From the NCBI GenBank assembly GCA_964562015.1, contig CAZLRH010000029.1:1-41191 (forward strand): 41,191 bases of DNA. Reading direction: 5' to 3'. The DNA comes from CAZLRH01 sp964562015. Its GTDB lineage: Bacteria; Verrucomicrobiota; Verrucomicrobiia; Opitutales; JABDGR01. Position 1 is the first letter of the stretch. Every line of letters begins with the position of its first letter. The position numbers were made by a program, and so were the translations under genes. This document shows, piece by piece, positions 18,944-28,461 of this stretch. Under the pieces are notes generated by a model. It had not been told where the DNA came from. It worked only from the letters and a program-made list of their open reading frames with translations, and ran no database searches.

Positions 18944-20320
18944 TTAGACGAGCCGCGTGGTTTTTTTGCCGTTGGCGCCAACCGGGTCGCCGCGTTCGCG
19001 GGCCTGCATCTGGGCGCGGATTTTCGCCTCCCATTCGTCGCGGAATTTCGGCACGTTGCTTTGGCAGGGCCAGGCGACGGCTTCGCCGTGGGCGCAAATG
19101 GTGCGGCCGGCCACCTGGTCGGCCACGTTTTTCACCAGGTCGATGTCTTCGAGGCGGCCGCCGCCGTCGCACACGCGCCGGGTGATTTTCTTCAGCCAGA
19201 GCGAGCCTTCGCGGCAGGGCGTGCACTGGCCGCAACTTTCGTGGGCGTAAAATTCGTTGAGGTTCGCGAGGGCCTCCACCATGTCGGTGGAATCATCCAT
19301 CACAATCATGCCGCCCGTGCCGAGACCAGTGCCGCATTGCGAAAAACTGTTGGCATCGAGCGGAATGTCCAGCGGGCCCCATTCGCCCGCGGAACCGTCG
19401 GGCAGCTTCACCTTGTATTTCTCGCCGAGGCGGAGAACTTTCGTCGAGGAGCCGCCGGGAATGATGGCTTTAAACGTGCGCCCCGGCAGCGGACCGCCGC
19501 ACAGGTCGTAGAGCAAATCCTTGATAGTCGCCTTGCCGGCCTCGATTTCCCAATAGCCCTGCTTCACGACGTGGCCGCTGACGCCCCAGATGTGGGTGCC
19601 GCTGTCGCCCGCCGCGCCGATTTTCGCGAACTCCTTGCCGCCCATGTCGAGCACATGCTTCACCTGGCAAAGCGTCTCGACGTTGTTCACAATCGTCGGG
19701 CAGTTGTACAAGCCCAGCACCGCCGGGAAAAAAGGCGGCTTGATGCGTGGGTAGCCGCGTTTGCCTTCGAGTGATTCAATCAAACCCGTTTCCTCACCGC
19801 AAATATAGCAACCGGCGCCGCGGTGCATCACGACCTCCACGGAATAGCCGGAGCCCAGGATGTTGTCGCCGACGAGATTCTGCGCGCGGGCGTCCTCGAT
19901 GGCTTTTTCCAGCAGCTTATAACCTTCATACATTTCACCGCGGATATAAATAAACGCCTGCTTGGCCTGGATGGCGTAGGCGGAACAAATGACGCCCTCG
20001 ATCAACTGGTGTGGGTCCTTGTAAATGATCTGGCGGTCCTTGAAGGTGCCGGGCTCCGATTCGTCGGCATTGCAAATGAGGTAAATCGGCTTGCCGGATT
20101 TGCGGTCGAGAAACTTCCATTTCATCCCGGTGGGGAAACCCGCGCCGCCGCGCCCGCGCAGGCCCGAATCCACCACTTCCTGGCACAACTCCTCGGGCTT
20201 GCGCTGGATGGCCTTGCGCAGCACCTCGTAACCGCCATGGCGCAGATAGCAGGCGATGTCCGGAGTATATCCCGGTTCGTCCACGTGGCGGTAAAAGATG
20301 CGTCGTTCCTGGATGGGCAT
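18944..20320 (-). CDS. nuoF: NADH-quinone oxidoreductase subunit F (NADH/FMN-binding)
   Basis: NuoF oxidises NADH using FMN and passes electrons to its 4Fe-4S cluster N3. The 458-residue protein has SGLRGRGGAGFPTGMKW (about residues 53-69) for NADH/FMN binding, the CNADESEPGTFKDR segment, GAGCYICGEETGLIESLEG, and the cluster motif ESCGQCTPCREG with the final Cys in the following helical region. Length and order of motifs are normal. It lies between two AT-rich spacers, 138 nt before nuoG and 128 nt after nuoE. Confidence 0.96.
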   Translation of the reverse strand: MPIQERRIFYRHVDEPGYTPDIACYLRHGGYEVLRKAIQRKPEELCQEVVDSGLRGRGGAGFPTGMKWKFLDRKSGKPIYLICNADESEPGTFKDRQIIYKDPHQLIEGVICSAYAIQAKQAFIYIRGEMYEGYKLLEKAIEDARAQNLVGDNILGSGYSVEVVMHRGAGCYICGEETGLIESLEGKRGYPRIKPPFFPAVLGLYNCPTIVNNVETLCQVKHVLDMGGKEFAKIGAAGDSGTHIWGVSGHVVKQGYWEIEAGKATIKDLLYDLCGGPLPGRTFKAIIPGGSSTKVLRLGEKYKVKLPDGSAGEWGPLDIPLDANSFSQCGTGLGTGGMIVMDDSTDMVEALANLNEFYAHESCGQCTPCREGSLWLKKITRRVCDGGGRLEDIDLVKNVADQVAGRTICAHGEAVAWPCQSNVPKFRDEWEAKIRAQMQARERGDPVGANGKKTTRLV

Positions 20321-20448
20321 GGAAAGAAAAGTGTTCTGGTGCCTAGTGTTTTAGTGCTTAGTTTCTAGTACTTGATGTTTTCGTGCTTGATGGAGGAGGA
20401 ATTCAAAATTGAAAATTTAAGATTCAAAAAACGGTAAGATAGGTTGGT
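20321..20448. repeat. AT-rich repeat spacer between nuoE and nuoF
   Basis: This 128-nt non-coding spacer has repeated words TAGTGTTTTAG, TAGTGCTTAG, TTTCTAGT and CTTGATG (the last twice) between about 20340 and 20393. It then has an A-rich segment with AAATTGAAAATTTAAGATT. The TTTCTAGT word is shared with the nuoG/nuoH spacer. No ORF or terminator is evident. Confidence 0.5.
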
Positions 20449-20952
20449 TTAGTAGCGTGAAGGGGGCAGGTCGGCCGTGGTTTCGGCTTTCAATTGCGCG
20501 GCGAGGTCTTTTGCCTTTTCGGGGGAAACGTTTTCCACGAGTTTTTGGTCCACTTGGACGACAGGCGCCGAGCCGCAGGCCGCGATGCACTCCACGAATT
20601 CGAGGGTGAAATTGCCGTCCGCCGAGGTCTCCCCCAACCCGCAGCCCAGCTCGGCCTGCAACGTGTCGCACACCTTGTACGCGCCGCGCAACGCGCAGGA
20701 AAGGGTGCGGCAGACTTTGACGTGGCGGCGGCCGATGGGCGCCTGGCGGAACATCGGGTAAAAGGTCACCACTTCATAAACGGCAATCGGGGCGACGCCC
20801 AATTTCTCCGCCGTCCACTCCATCGCGTCTTTCGAGATGAAGCCGAGGTCCTCCTGAATCGCGTGCAGGACCATGAGCATGGCACTGCGCTTGAGCGGAT
20901 AGCGCGGAATCATCCGATCAATCTTTTCGAGGGTGGCGGGGGCCAGGATCAT
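20449..20952 (-). CDS. nuoE: NADH-quinone oxidoreductase subunit E (2Fe-2S)
   Basis: NuoE is a thioredoxin-fold [2Fe-2S] subunit (cluster N1a) that works with NuoF. From the ATG at 20952 the protein has 167 residues. The ligand cysteines are in CRTLSC (about residue 80) and VECIAACGSAP (about residue 121), the usual C-x4-C and C-x3-C pattern. An upstream in-frame ATG at 20985 overlaps the end of nuoD; either could be used, and the shorter form looks more standard (MILAPATLEKIDRMIPRYP). Neither has a clear ribosome-binding site. Confidence 0.93.
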   Translation of the reverse strand: MILAPATLEKIDRMIPRYPLKRSAMLMVLHAIQEDLGFISKDAMEWTAEKLGVAPIAVYEVVTFYPMFRQAPIGRRHVKVCRTLSCALRGAYKVCDTLQAELGCGLGETSADGNFTLEFVECIAACGSAPVVQVDQKLVENVSPEKAKDLAAQLKAETTADLPPSRY

Positions 20953-20972
20953 GAGCGGAGGAAAAAAGGGGT

Positions 20973-22211
20973 TTAGCGGTCGCATTCGCCGAGCACGAAA
21001 TCGAGGCTGCCCAGGATGCAGGTGATGTCGGTGAGCAGGTGGCCGGGCGCGAGTTTGGAGAGAATGCCCAGCGAGACGAAGCTCGGGCCCTTAATGTGGA
21101 GACGGTACGGCACGCCGCCGCCCTTCGAGACGATGTAGAAACCCAGCGAGCCCTTGGGATTTTCGGCCTCGAAGTAAACTTCGCCCGGCGGCATTTGCGG
21201 TCCTTCGGTAACGAGCATGAAGTTTTGGATCAGCTCCTCCATGCTCGTCAGGACGCGGCCCTTGGGCGGCGCGAAAATCTTTTTGGCGTTCTCGGCGTAC
21301 CACGGGCCGTCGGGCATTTTGTCGATGGCCTGGCGCACGATGCGCACGCTCTGGCGCACTTCCTCGATGCGCACGAGGTAGCGGTCGAAACAATCGCCCT
21401 TGGTGCCGATGGGAATGTCGAACTCGTATTGCTCGTAGCCGCTATAGGGATTGTCCTTGCGCAAATCCATCTCGACGCCGGTGGCGCGCAGATTGGCGCC
21501 GGTGAACCCGTAGGCCAGCGCCATTTCCTTGCTGATGGTGCCGATGCCCTCGGTGCGCTGGAGGAAAATCTTGTTGCGCGAGAGAAGCGCCTCGACCTCG
21601 TCGATCACCGGCAGCACCTCGTTGCAAAAATTGTTCACCTTGCCGAGCCAGCCCTCGGGCAAGTCCCGCGTCACGCCGCCGATGCGCGTGTAGCTCGTCG
21701 TGAACCGCGCGCCGGTGAGTTCCTCAAACAGCGTGTAAAGTTTTTCGCGCTGGGTGAACGTGTACATGAACACCGTCCAAGCGCCGGCGTCCATGCCGAA
21801 CACGCCGAGACCGAGCAGGTGCGACGAGATGCGGGCGAGTTCGCAGCAAATCACGCGGATGGCCTGGCAGCGCGGGGGCACTTCCAGCTTGGCCAGCTTT
21901 TCCACCGCCAGCGCATAGGCGACATTGTTGGCCAGCGGCGCGAGGTAATCCAACCGGTCCGTGTAGGGCACGAACTGGTTGTAGGTCATGTTCTCGGCAA
22001 TCTTTTCGTCCCCGCGATGCAAATAGCCGATGACCGGCTCGCACTTGGTGATGATGTCGCCATCCAATTCCATCAGCAAGCGCAAGACCCCGTGCGTGGT
22101 CGGGTGCGAGGGCCCGACATTCAGCGTCATCCGCTCGCCCTGCAATTCCTCCTCGTAGGCCGCGCCGCGCGCGCCGACATCGCCGAGGGATATTTCAGTG
22201 GTGGAGGACAT
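20973..22211 (-). CDS. nuoD: NADH-quinone oxidoreductase subunit D
   Basis: NuoD is the 49-kDa-type subunit that forms the quinone-binding site with NuoB. The 412-residue protein shows LNVGPSHPTTHGVLRLLMELDGD (about residues 31-53) with the His that approaches quinone, then GYLHRGDEKIAENMTYNQFVPYTDRLDYL and TGANLRATGVEMDLRKDNPY. It ends with the conserved SLDFVLGECDR. nuoC is a separate gene, not fused. The start at ATG 22211 gives the N-terminus MSSTTEISLGDVG. A 171-nt AT-rich spacer separates it from nuoC. Confidence 0.96.
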   Translation of the reverse strand: MSSTTEISLGDVGARGAAYEEELQGERMTLNVGPSHPTTHGVLRLLMELDGDIITKCEPVIGYLHRGDEKIAENMTYNQFVPYTDRLDYLAPLANNVAYALAVEKLAKLEVPPRCQAIRVICCELARISSHLLGLGVFGMDAGAWTVFMYTFTQREKLYTLFEELTGARFTTSYTRIGGVTRDLPEGWLGKVNNFCNEVLPVIDEVEALLSRNKIFLQRTEGIGTISKEMALAYGFTGANLRATGVEMDLRKDNPYSGYEQYEFDIPIGTKGDCFDRYLVRIEEVRQSVRIVRQAIDKMPDGPWYAENAKKIFAPPKGRVLTSMEELIQNFMLVTEGPQMPPGEVYFEAENPKGSLGFYIVSKGGGVPYRLHIKGPSFVSLGILSKLAPGHLLTDITCILGSLDFVLGECDR

Positions 22212-22382
22212 GGGAAGAAAAGAGTTTGGACAGAATTAACAGAATTTAAGGAATTATTTCTGACCTAAAAAAGCATTATCAAAAATGCCAGCGACCAAGG
22301 CGGTCAGCGCAGCAAATCAAGCTTCTGGGTTTCTGCATGGTTTTTAATTCTGTATAATTTGGTAAATTCTGTCGAAAAAAGC
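22212..22382. repeat. AT-rich spacer with ACAGAATT direct and inverted repeats between nuoC and nuoD
   Basis: The spacer carries ACAGAATT words near 22230-22247 (GGACAGAATTAACAGAATTT) and their reverse complements AATTCTGT near 22346 and 22369. The two ends can therefore fold into a long imperfect stem with about 100 nt between the arms. The centre has a short GC-rich part around 22285-22315. No ORF is seen. It could be an mRNA processing or stability element, or a degenerate intergenic repeat. Confidence 0.55.
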
Positions 22383-23006
22383 CTACCCCTTCGCTCCGGG
22401 TTTGGGGTTTTCCTCGGTCCAGCTTTCGTCGGCGGCGCGCGGTTCGGCGTCGGACATGTGGTGCTTTTCCTCCGTGCGGGCGTGAAAGGGCCCGCCCATC
22501 ATCGGCGCGGCGATGAGCGTGGCCTTCGTGGCCTCCGCCACGTCTGCGGCCGGCAGGGGCGTCTCGATGCCGGCCAGAGGAAATTCCTTGCGCAAGGGGT
22601 GGTACGGGTAGGAATCCCACATCAAGATCCGCCGCAAATCGGGATGGCCTGCGAATTTGATGCCGACCATGTCGAACGCCTCGCGCTCATGCCAGTCGGC
22701 CGACGGCCACAAAGCGGACAACGACGGCACCTCGGGCGCGGCATCGTTGGGCGCGAGCGTAGCCACGCGGAGGTACATTTTCTTCACGCCGTGATAAAAG
22801 TGGTAAATCACCCCGAAGCGCGGGCTGTCCTTGTCCCAGTCCACCCCGCACAAATCCGTCAGGACATCGAAACCCAGCTCATTGCGCAACACCGCCGCCA
22901 CCTCCAGCAGCCGCTCCGCCGGCACATTGACGGCGGGGTGGTCGCCCGAGGCCCGCTCGCTCACGAACGGGAACCGGGCCTGCAGTGTTTCGAGAATCTT
23001 ATCCAT
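22383..23006 (-). CDS. nuoC: NADH-quinone oxidoreductase subunit C
   Basis: NuoC is the 30-kDa-type subunit of the hydrophilic connecting arm. From the ATG at 23006 the protein has 207 residues. The family core is visible as FDVLTDLCGVDWDKDSPRFGVIYHFYH, then ALWPSADWHEREAFDMVGIKFAGHPDLRRILMWDSYPYHPLRKEFPL (about residues 100-147). After the core there is an acidic, low-similarity C-terminal extension of about 55 residues. The open frame continues far upstream over nuoB, but that is a shadow. It lies 83 nt after nuoB. Confidence 0.94.
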   Translation of the reverse strand: MDKILETLQARFPFVSERASGDHPAVNVPAERLLEVAAVLRNELGFDVLTDLCGVDWDKDSPRFGVIYHFYHGVKKMYLRVATLAPNDAAPEVPSLSALWPSADWHEREAFDMVGIKFAGHPDLRRILMWDSYPYHPLRKEFPLAGIETPLPAADVAEATKATLIAAPMMGGPFHARTEEKHHMSDAEPRAADESWTEENPKPGAKG

Positions 23007-23089
23007 GGTTTTAGTCAGCCCAAACAGCCCAACTTTTAAAAAATTTACCGCGCGCACAAGTCTTTTATGTCGCGTCGCGCCGGCGCCCC

Positions 23090-23632
23090 TCAGGCTTTGG
23101 CCCCCACCACGCCGGGATCGTGCGGGCGCGTCGTGAACAGGCCCCGGGCCGAAGGCTCGCGGCGGATTTTCTCCTGCAAAAGCAACATGCCGTCGAGCAG
23201 CGCCTCTGGCCGCGGCGGGCATCCACTTATATAGACGTCCACGGGCACCACGCGGTCGACGCCCTGCAACACCGCGTAGGAGCGGTACATCCCGCCGGTG
23301 GAGGCGCACGCCCCCATCGCGACCACCCACTTGGGCGCCGCCATCTGCTCATAAATGCGCCGGACGGCCTCGGCCATCTTGTAGGTAACAGTGCCGGCGA
23401 CGATCATGCAGTCGGCCTGGCGCGGGGAAAAGCGCATGACCTCCATGCCGAAACGCGAGATATCGAACCGCGCGCCGCCCGCCGCCATCAACTCAATGGC
23501 GCAGCAGGCCAGGCCCATTGGCATCGGCCAGACCGAGTGCCGCCGCACCCAATTGATGACCGCGTCCGCGCGGGAAATGACAATCTCGCCCTCCACCTTG
23601 CTGTTGTAACCGTAGTCGATGGTCGAATTCAT
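23090..23632 (-). CDS. nuoB: NADH-quinone oxidoreductase subunit B (4Fe-4S N2)
   Basis: NuoB carries cluster N2, the direct electron donor to quinone. From the ATG at 23632 the protein has 180 residues. It shows GLACCAIELMAAGGARFD (tandem Cys ligands near residues 41-42), the GTVTYKMAEAVRRIYEQM helix, MGACASTGGMYRSYAV and SGCPPRPEALLDGMLLLQEKI, a complete set of N2 ligands. It is the first gene of the operon in this window; no nuoA lies upstream. Confidence 0.95.
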   Translation of the reverse strand: MNSTIDYGYNSKVEGEIVISRADAVINWVRRHSVWPMPMGLACCAIELMAAGGARFDISRFGMEVMRFSPRQADCMIVAGTVTYKMAEAVRRIYEQMAAPKWVVAMGACASTGGMYRSYAVLQGVDRVVPVDVYISGCPPRPEALLDGMLLLQEKIRREPSARGLFTTRPHDPGVVGAKA

Positions 23633-23844
23633 CTTTGCCAAGTGTTGCGGGTTGAGAAAAAGGGTGCGCAAGCGCGCCAGACCCGTTGAGTCAGACAACA
23701 CCAAGCCTATCCTGACCCAACGAGGCAATTGAACACTAAGTCCCCGGCCTCTTGTGCCAAGCATTTTAAATGCCGACCCGAATTTTCATGACGCAACCAT
23801 CCGCGGAATCTTTTTTTCCTTTTACCTTAACCCTTTGGTCGCAT
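23633..23844 (-). promoter_or_regulatory. Probable promoter region of the nuo operon
   Basis: This 212-nt non-coding region lies between the secreted repeat protein and nuoB, where the operon promoter should be. It holds no nuoA-like reading frame. Read on the minus strand, an AT-rich TTTAAAAT word near 23768 and a TTGCGT-like word about 20 nt upstream could be weak -10/-35 elements. This is suggestive only. No strong terminator for the upstream gene is visible. Confidence 0.3.
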
Positions 23845-25323
23845 TCACTTAAGAACCGTCAATTTTGCGTTCGCGCTGGTCGCTTGGCTGGCCAGATTCG
23901 ATACCACGGCACGGTAGGTCCCGGCGTTGGCCTTGGCCACTTTGGTCAGTTTCAGCGTCGCGGCGGTCGCGCCCGAAACTACTCCGCCGTTCTTCAAGGC
24001 CACGCCATTGCGCTGCCATTGGTACGTCAACGGCCCCGAGCCAGTCGCCCGCACCGTGAATTTCGCCGTGCCGCCGGCCTTGATCGACGCAGCTGAAGGC
24101 TGCCCAACGACTTTGACCGCCGTCTGGATGGTCAAGGTCGCGGTATGGCTCGTCAGATTTCCGCCCCCGAAAGCAATCAACACCCGATAGGGGCCCTCAC
24201 TGGCCGAGGACGCAGCCGGGATGGTGAGTTTCGATTTCGTCGCACCGGGGATGTTGGTCGACTTGAACTGCCACTGGTAGGCCACCGTGATGGTCGAGGA
24301 TACCACCACCTCAAAGGTCGCGCTCTTGCCTTTCAGGACGCCGACATTGGCCGGCTGTTTGGTGATAACCGGCACAGGGTCGGCGAAAAACGTCGCGACA
24401 TAACCATGCAGGTCGCCTTCGCCATCCAGATAAGAACCCACGATCGTGGTGCCGGATATGCCGTTGGGCGTGCTGCTCGTCACTCCGGAAAGACTCAAGT
24501 TCCCCGGTGCTTCGAAGGTCAAAAAGCCGGTGCCGTTGTAAACGTAGCCGTGGGTGTTGTTGTCGGCATCCTTGTAGGTGCCCACCAGATTCCGCCCGGA
24601 AATCGCCAGCGTTTCGGAGCCAAAGGTCTGGAAGCCATCGCTCCCCAGCGGCGGGTCAATCGGATTGATCTCGGTGCCATTGAAAACAAAGCCGTGCCCA
24701 AAGTGGTCGATATCGAAGTACGACCCGGCGACATTGACCCCCGATATCCCGTAGGCCAGCGCATCGTGGTCGCCGAAATCAATCGTGGCGAGCGACGACA
24801 CATTGCCAAAGAACGCAAACTTGGTGCCGCCGGAATCCTCATAACTGCCCGCGACTTTAGTCCCGGCGATGCCGTTCAACTCGGTCGTCCCATTGCCCGG
24901 ATAATCCACGGTGGTGTAATTCGTGCCGTCAAAAATAAAACCGTGCGGAGTGTCGTTGCCGTCATAATACGTCCCCACGATATTCCCCAGCGAAAGGCCG
25001 TTGGCCTGCGTGCCCAGGATGCCGTCGGGGGCGTCGAGCTTGGTGAAATTCGCCCCATCATAGAAAAAGCCGTACATATGGCCGCTGCCATCCAAGTAAT
25101 AACCGACCACGCTTCCACCCTCAATCCCCTGGGCCGACGTGCCGTTCACGCCGTCCGGCACATCCAAAGTCTGAAAAGTGTACGCCCCGTGCGCGACCCC
25201 CGCGCCGGCCACCAGCGCCGCCAGCACGGCCCAGCCGGCGCGCCAGAAGCTTCCACGCCCGGCACCCGCGCGGCGGAAAAAGCCCAGATTACCTAACGCC
25301 AATAAAAGGGGTAGCATACGCAT
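23845..25323 (-). CDS. Secreted HAF-type repeat protein with two C-terminal Ig-like domains
   Basis: This is probably an extracellular protein of unknown function. From the ATG at 25323 it has 492 residues: a hydrophobic N-terminal signal region (LLLALGNLGFF, then WAVLAALVAGAGVAHGA), and about six repeats of roughly 40-50 residues with the pattern GIxGxxxVGSYxDxxGxxHGFxYxGT (about residues 50-310). Two Ig-like domains follow, each with YQWQ (about 365 and 450) and a GxYRVxxxN-type strand. Such modular Ig proteins are common in Verrucomicrobia and Planctomycetes. Starts at 25404 (TTG), 25362 and 25317 are also possible. It ends without a visible sorting signal. It is unrelated in function to the neighbouring nuo genes as far as can be seen. 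Confidence 0.75.
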   Translation of the reverse strand: MRMLPLLLALGNLGFFRRAGAGRGSFWRAGWAVLAALVAGAGVAHGAYTFQTLDVPDGVNGTSAQGIEGGSVVGYYLDGSGHMYGFFYDGANFTKLDAPDGILGTQANGLSLGNIVGTYYDGNDTPHGFIFDGTNYTTVDYPGNGTTELNGIAGTKVAGSYEDSGGTKFAFFGNVSSLATIDFGDHDALAYGISGVNVAGSYFDIDHFGHGFVFNGTEINPIDPPLGSDGFQTFGSETLAISGRNLVGTYKDADNNTHGYVYNGTGFLTFEAPGNLSLSGVTSSTPNGISGTTIVGSYLDGEGDLHGYVATFFADPVPVITKQPANVGVLKGKSATFEVVVSSTITVAYQWQFKSTNIPGATKSKLTIPAASSASEGPYRVLIAFGGGNLTSHTATLTIQTAVKVVGQPSAASIKAGGTAKFTVRATGSGPLTYQWQRNGVALKNGGVVSGATAATLKLTKVAKANAGTYRAVVSNLASQATSANAKLTVLK

Positions 25324-25635
25324 GAGAATATAGCTCACCCATAAGAGCCCGGCAAACCCCATTTTAATCCATGGGGTTAGTAGTTTGCCTACCGTCCAAG
25401 ACAAATCGATATCCGCCCAAATGCTCTATAAAAATTATCCCCCGCCTTCGCCGGTTTCGTGTCCATGGTGGTAAAATTCGTATACCTGCTTCTTATCTCC
25501 AGTCCGGCGCGAAGATACCGTCCCGCCCCCATTCTCTTTTTCCGCTCGGCGTCCTCCGTGTTCTCGGTGCTCTCTGTGGTTCCATCATTCTTCTCCCCAA
25601 ATTCCATTGACCGGCCCGGTGGGAAAGCCGTAAGC

Positions 25636-27005
<1,370 letters not shown>

Positions 27006-27009
<4 letters not shown>

Positions 27010-27209
27010 GCGTGCCCGCCTCCACGGGCGATTTGACGTTGAATGTAAGCTTGAATTTCCGACGCCAGCACGTGACGCCGGCCACCAATAAAGAAGCTCG
27101 GCAATTGACCGCGCTTGATCAGCCGCCGCACCGTTTTAACGCTCACGGTGAGCATACTTGCAGCGGATTCGAGCCGCAGGGGCGGCTCAAAGGTCTGGAC
27201 GGCGTTCAT
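27006..27209 (-). CDS. xis: Small HTH protein, probable excisionase
   Basis: A 67-residue DNA-binding protein of the MerR/excisionase type. It shows LESAASMLTVSVKTVRRLIKRGQLPSFFIGGRRHVL (residues about 13-48), the winged-helix pattern used by Xis proteins, then ASEIQAYIQRQ. It is translationally coupled to the integrase (4-nt overlap) and to the upstream small gene (4-nt overlap). Such proteins bend the attachment-site DNA and favour excision. A purely regulatory role on the int operon cannot be excluded. Confidence 0.8.
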
Positions 27210-27556
27210 GGCGTGGCCTTCTTTCGTGGCTTGCGCGCCTTTTTTGCGTGCGGCGGCATGTCAATGGGTGTTCGTTGAATTTCCAGATCTGCAATCGTAT
27301 CCCCGTTTTCCTCGTTCTCGTCCTCCTCATTTTGAATGAGCGGGTCCATGTTGACCACGTAAACGACCTGGTTGCGGTTTACCTCCACGCCGAGCAATTC
27401 AGAAATCCAATTGGCGATTTCCTGAAAGCTGTAGCCCTTCTCCCGAAGACCACAGAGAGCCTCCCTGTAATCCTTGAGGGGGACCTTGGGCGGCATCGCA
27501 GCCGACCGCTTCATGACGAATTCCGCAGGAGGGAAGGTTAGTTCATCGGGGACCAT
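27206..27556 (-). CDS. Small hypothetical protein, first gene of the int operon
   Basis: A 116-residue protein from the ATG at 27556. Residues about 25-66 contain LREKGYSFQEIANWISELLGVEVNRNQV, which looks like a helix-turn-helix (resolvase or recombinase-type HTH). The C-terminal half is acidic and then very basic (KKARKPRKKA). It overlaps the excisionase-like gene by 4 nt. A TTG at 27601 is in frame but the ATG follows a purine-rich GGAATAATT leader and is preferred. It is probably a DNA-binding regulator or accessory factor of the recombination module; the exact function is not recognised. Confidence 0.7.
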   Translation of the reverse strand: MVPDELTFPPAEFVMKRSAAMPPKVPLKDYREALCGLREKGYSFQEIANWISELLGVEVNRNQVVYVVNMDPLIQNEEDENEENGDTIADLEIQRTPIDMPPHAKKARKPRKKATP

Positions 27557-27847
27557 AATTATTCCAATATTCCTAATTTTCCTAATTGTCAAATAAAACA
27601 ATGAATATGGCGAGGCTCAGTTGCCGAGTTAGTCCGCGTGCTCGCTGGAGCGGCCGTCCTAACCCGGCAACCCAGCCTCGCCCCCTACCCTCGACCCTAT
27701 GTGCCACCTCGCGCAGACCGTGCGTTATGCTTACAAGCCCAAAAGTCACGCAGAACGCACGGACTACGCTTAATCGGCGGCGATGCGTGGACAATGAAAC
27801 GAGAAATAATCTATTGTAACCTTCACTTGCAATTGAAACTCTCCTTT
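27557..27847. promoter_or_regulatory. Divergent intergenic region between the int operon and the PIN gene
   Basis: This 291-nt region should hold the promoter of the int operon (minus strand) and of the cargo genes (plus strand). The first 45 nt are AT-rich, with repeated TTCCTAATT words. The middle (27620-27780) is GC-rich and contains a 9-bp perfect inverted repeat, CCGTGCGTT at 27718-27726 and AACGCACGG at 27754-27762. The plus-strand open frame of the PIN gene extends back through here, but the encoded leader (Pro/Arg-rich) looks non-coding. No confident promoter boxes were found. Confidence 0.4.
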
Positions 27848-28435
27848 ATGAAAACAGTATTTTTGGATACTAATATATTCAAGTTTGGGACGACTGGGGT
27901 TCTGGAATATGGCAATTATCCAGGCTCAGCCTCATTTTTGGGGTACAGAGATCCGAATGAAAAACTACCGGAGCATATGGCAGTGGAAATTCGTGCACTA
28001 CGTGAACTTATCAAAAAGCATGCTGCAGAACTTTCATTCAAAACTTCGATAGAAGTTTTTCTAGAAACGATGCGCTGCACAACAATTGGCGAAAAACAGT
28101 CTATATTTGACGGAGTTCAAATCACGCCAGTGAAAACACCGATTCAGCTTGATCGTCCTCTAATAAATCGAAGTGAAGATATTTTGATTTTCTCCCAAAT
28201 CAAGCATGCACGTTTTTTGGAATTACAAAAGGCAACGGGTGCCTTTCAAGGAGAAACAATCGATGAAAATCAGTTAATCGATACTCTTCATATCTGGACT
28301 GCAGAAAACAATTTATGCGATTTTTTTCTAACATTAGACCTTAAACTTGTGCGTCAAGTTCAGGGACATAAAAAGCACCCCCCCAGGATTGTTGTAGCAT
28401 CACCCAGCTTATTGCTCGGCCGATTAAGTATTTAG
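27848..28435 (+). CDS. PIN-domain protein (putative endoribonuclease)
   Basis: A 195-residue protein from the ATG at 27848. It starts MKTVFLDTNIFKFG, the N-terminal strand of PIN nucleases with Asp7 and Asn9. Further acidic positions fit the PIN pattern: Glu69 in SIEVFLE, Asp145 in LIDTLHIWTAE, and Asp164 in FFLTLDLKL near the C-terminus. PIN domains are metal-dependent RNases, often toxins or defence effectors. No short antitoxin gene lies next to it in the usual VapBC order; instead a membrane protein gene follows after 26 nt on the same strand. The gene is AT-rich compared with the integrase module, consistent with separate acquisition. The exact family is not recognised. Confidence 0.75.
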   Translation: MKTVFLDTNIFKFGTTGVLEYGNYPGSASFLGYRDPNEKLPEHMAVEIRALRELIKKHAAELSFKTSIEVFLETMRCTTIGEKQSIFDGVQITPVKTPIQLDRPLINRSEDILIFSQIKHARFLELQKATGAFQGETIDENQLIDTLHIWTAENNLCDFFLTLDLKLVRQVQGHKKHPPRIVVASPSLLLGRLSI

Positions 28436-28461
28436 TTGTCAATTATTAAGGAAATGCACAT

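Noticed and set aside
27650..27765. An integron attC site, suggested by CCTAAC and GTTATGC words
   Set aside because: The outer 7-mers do not fit the RYYYAAC/GTTRRRY rules and the interior does not fold as a paired attC; there is no integron integrase nearby.
27586..27847. An N-terminal extension of the PIN gene back to 27638, or a separate small gene at 27586-27819
   Set aside because: The leader is Pro/Arg-rich without protein-like pattern, and the ATG at 27848 starts exactly at the PIN-domain strand.
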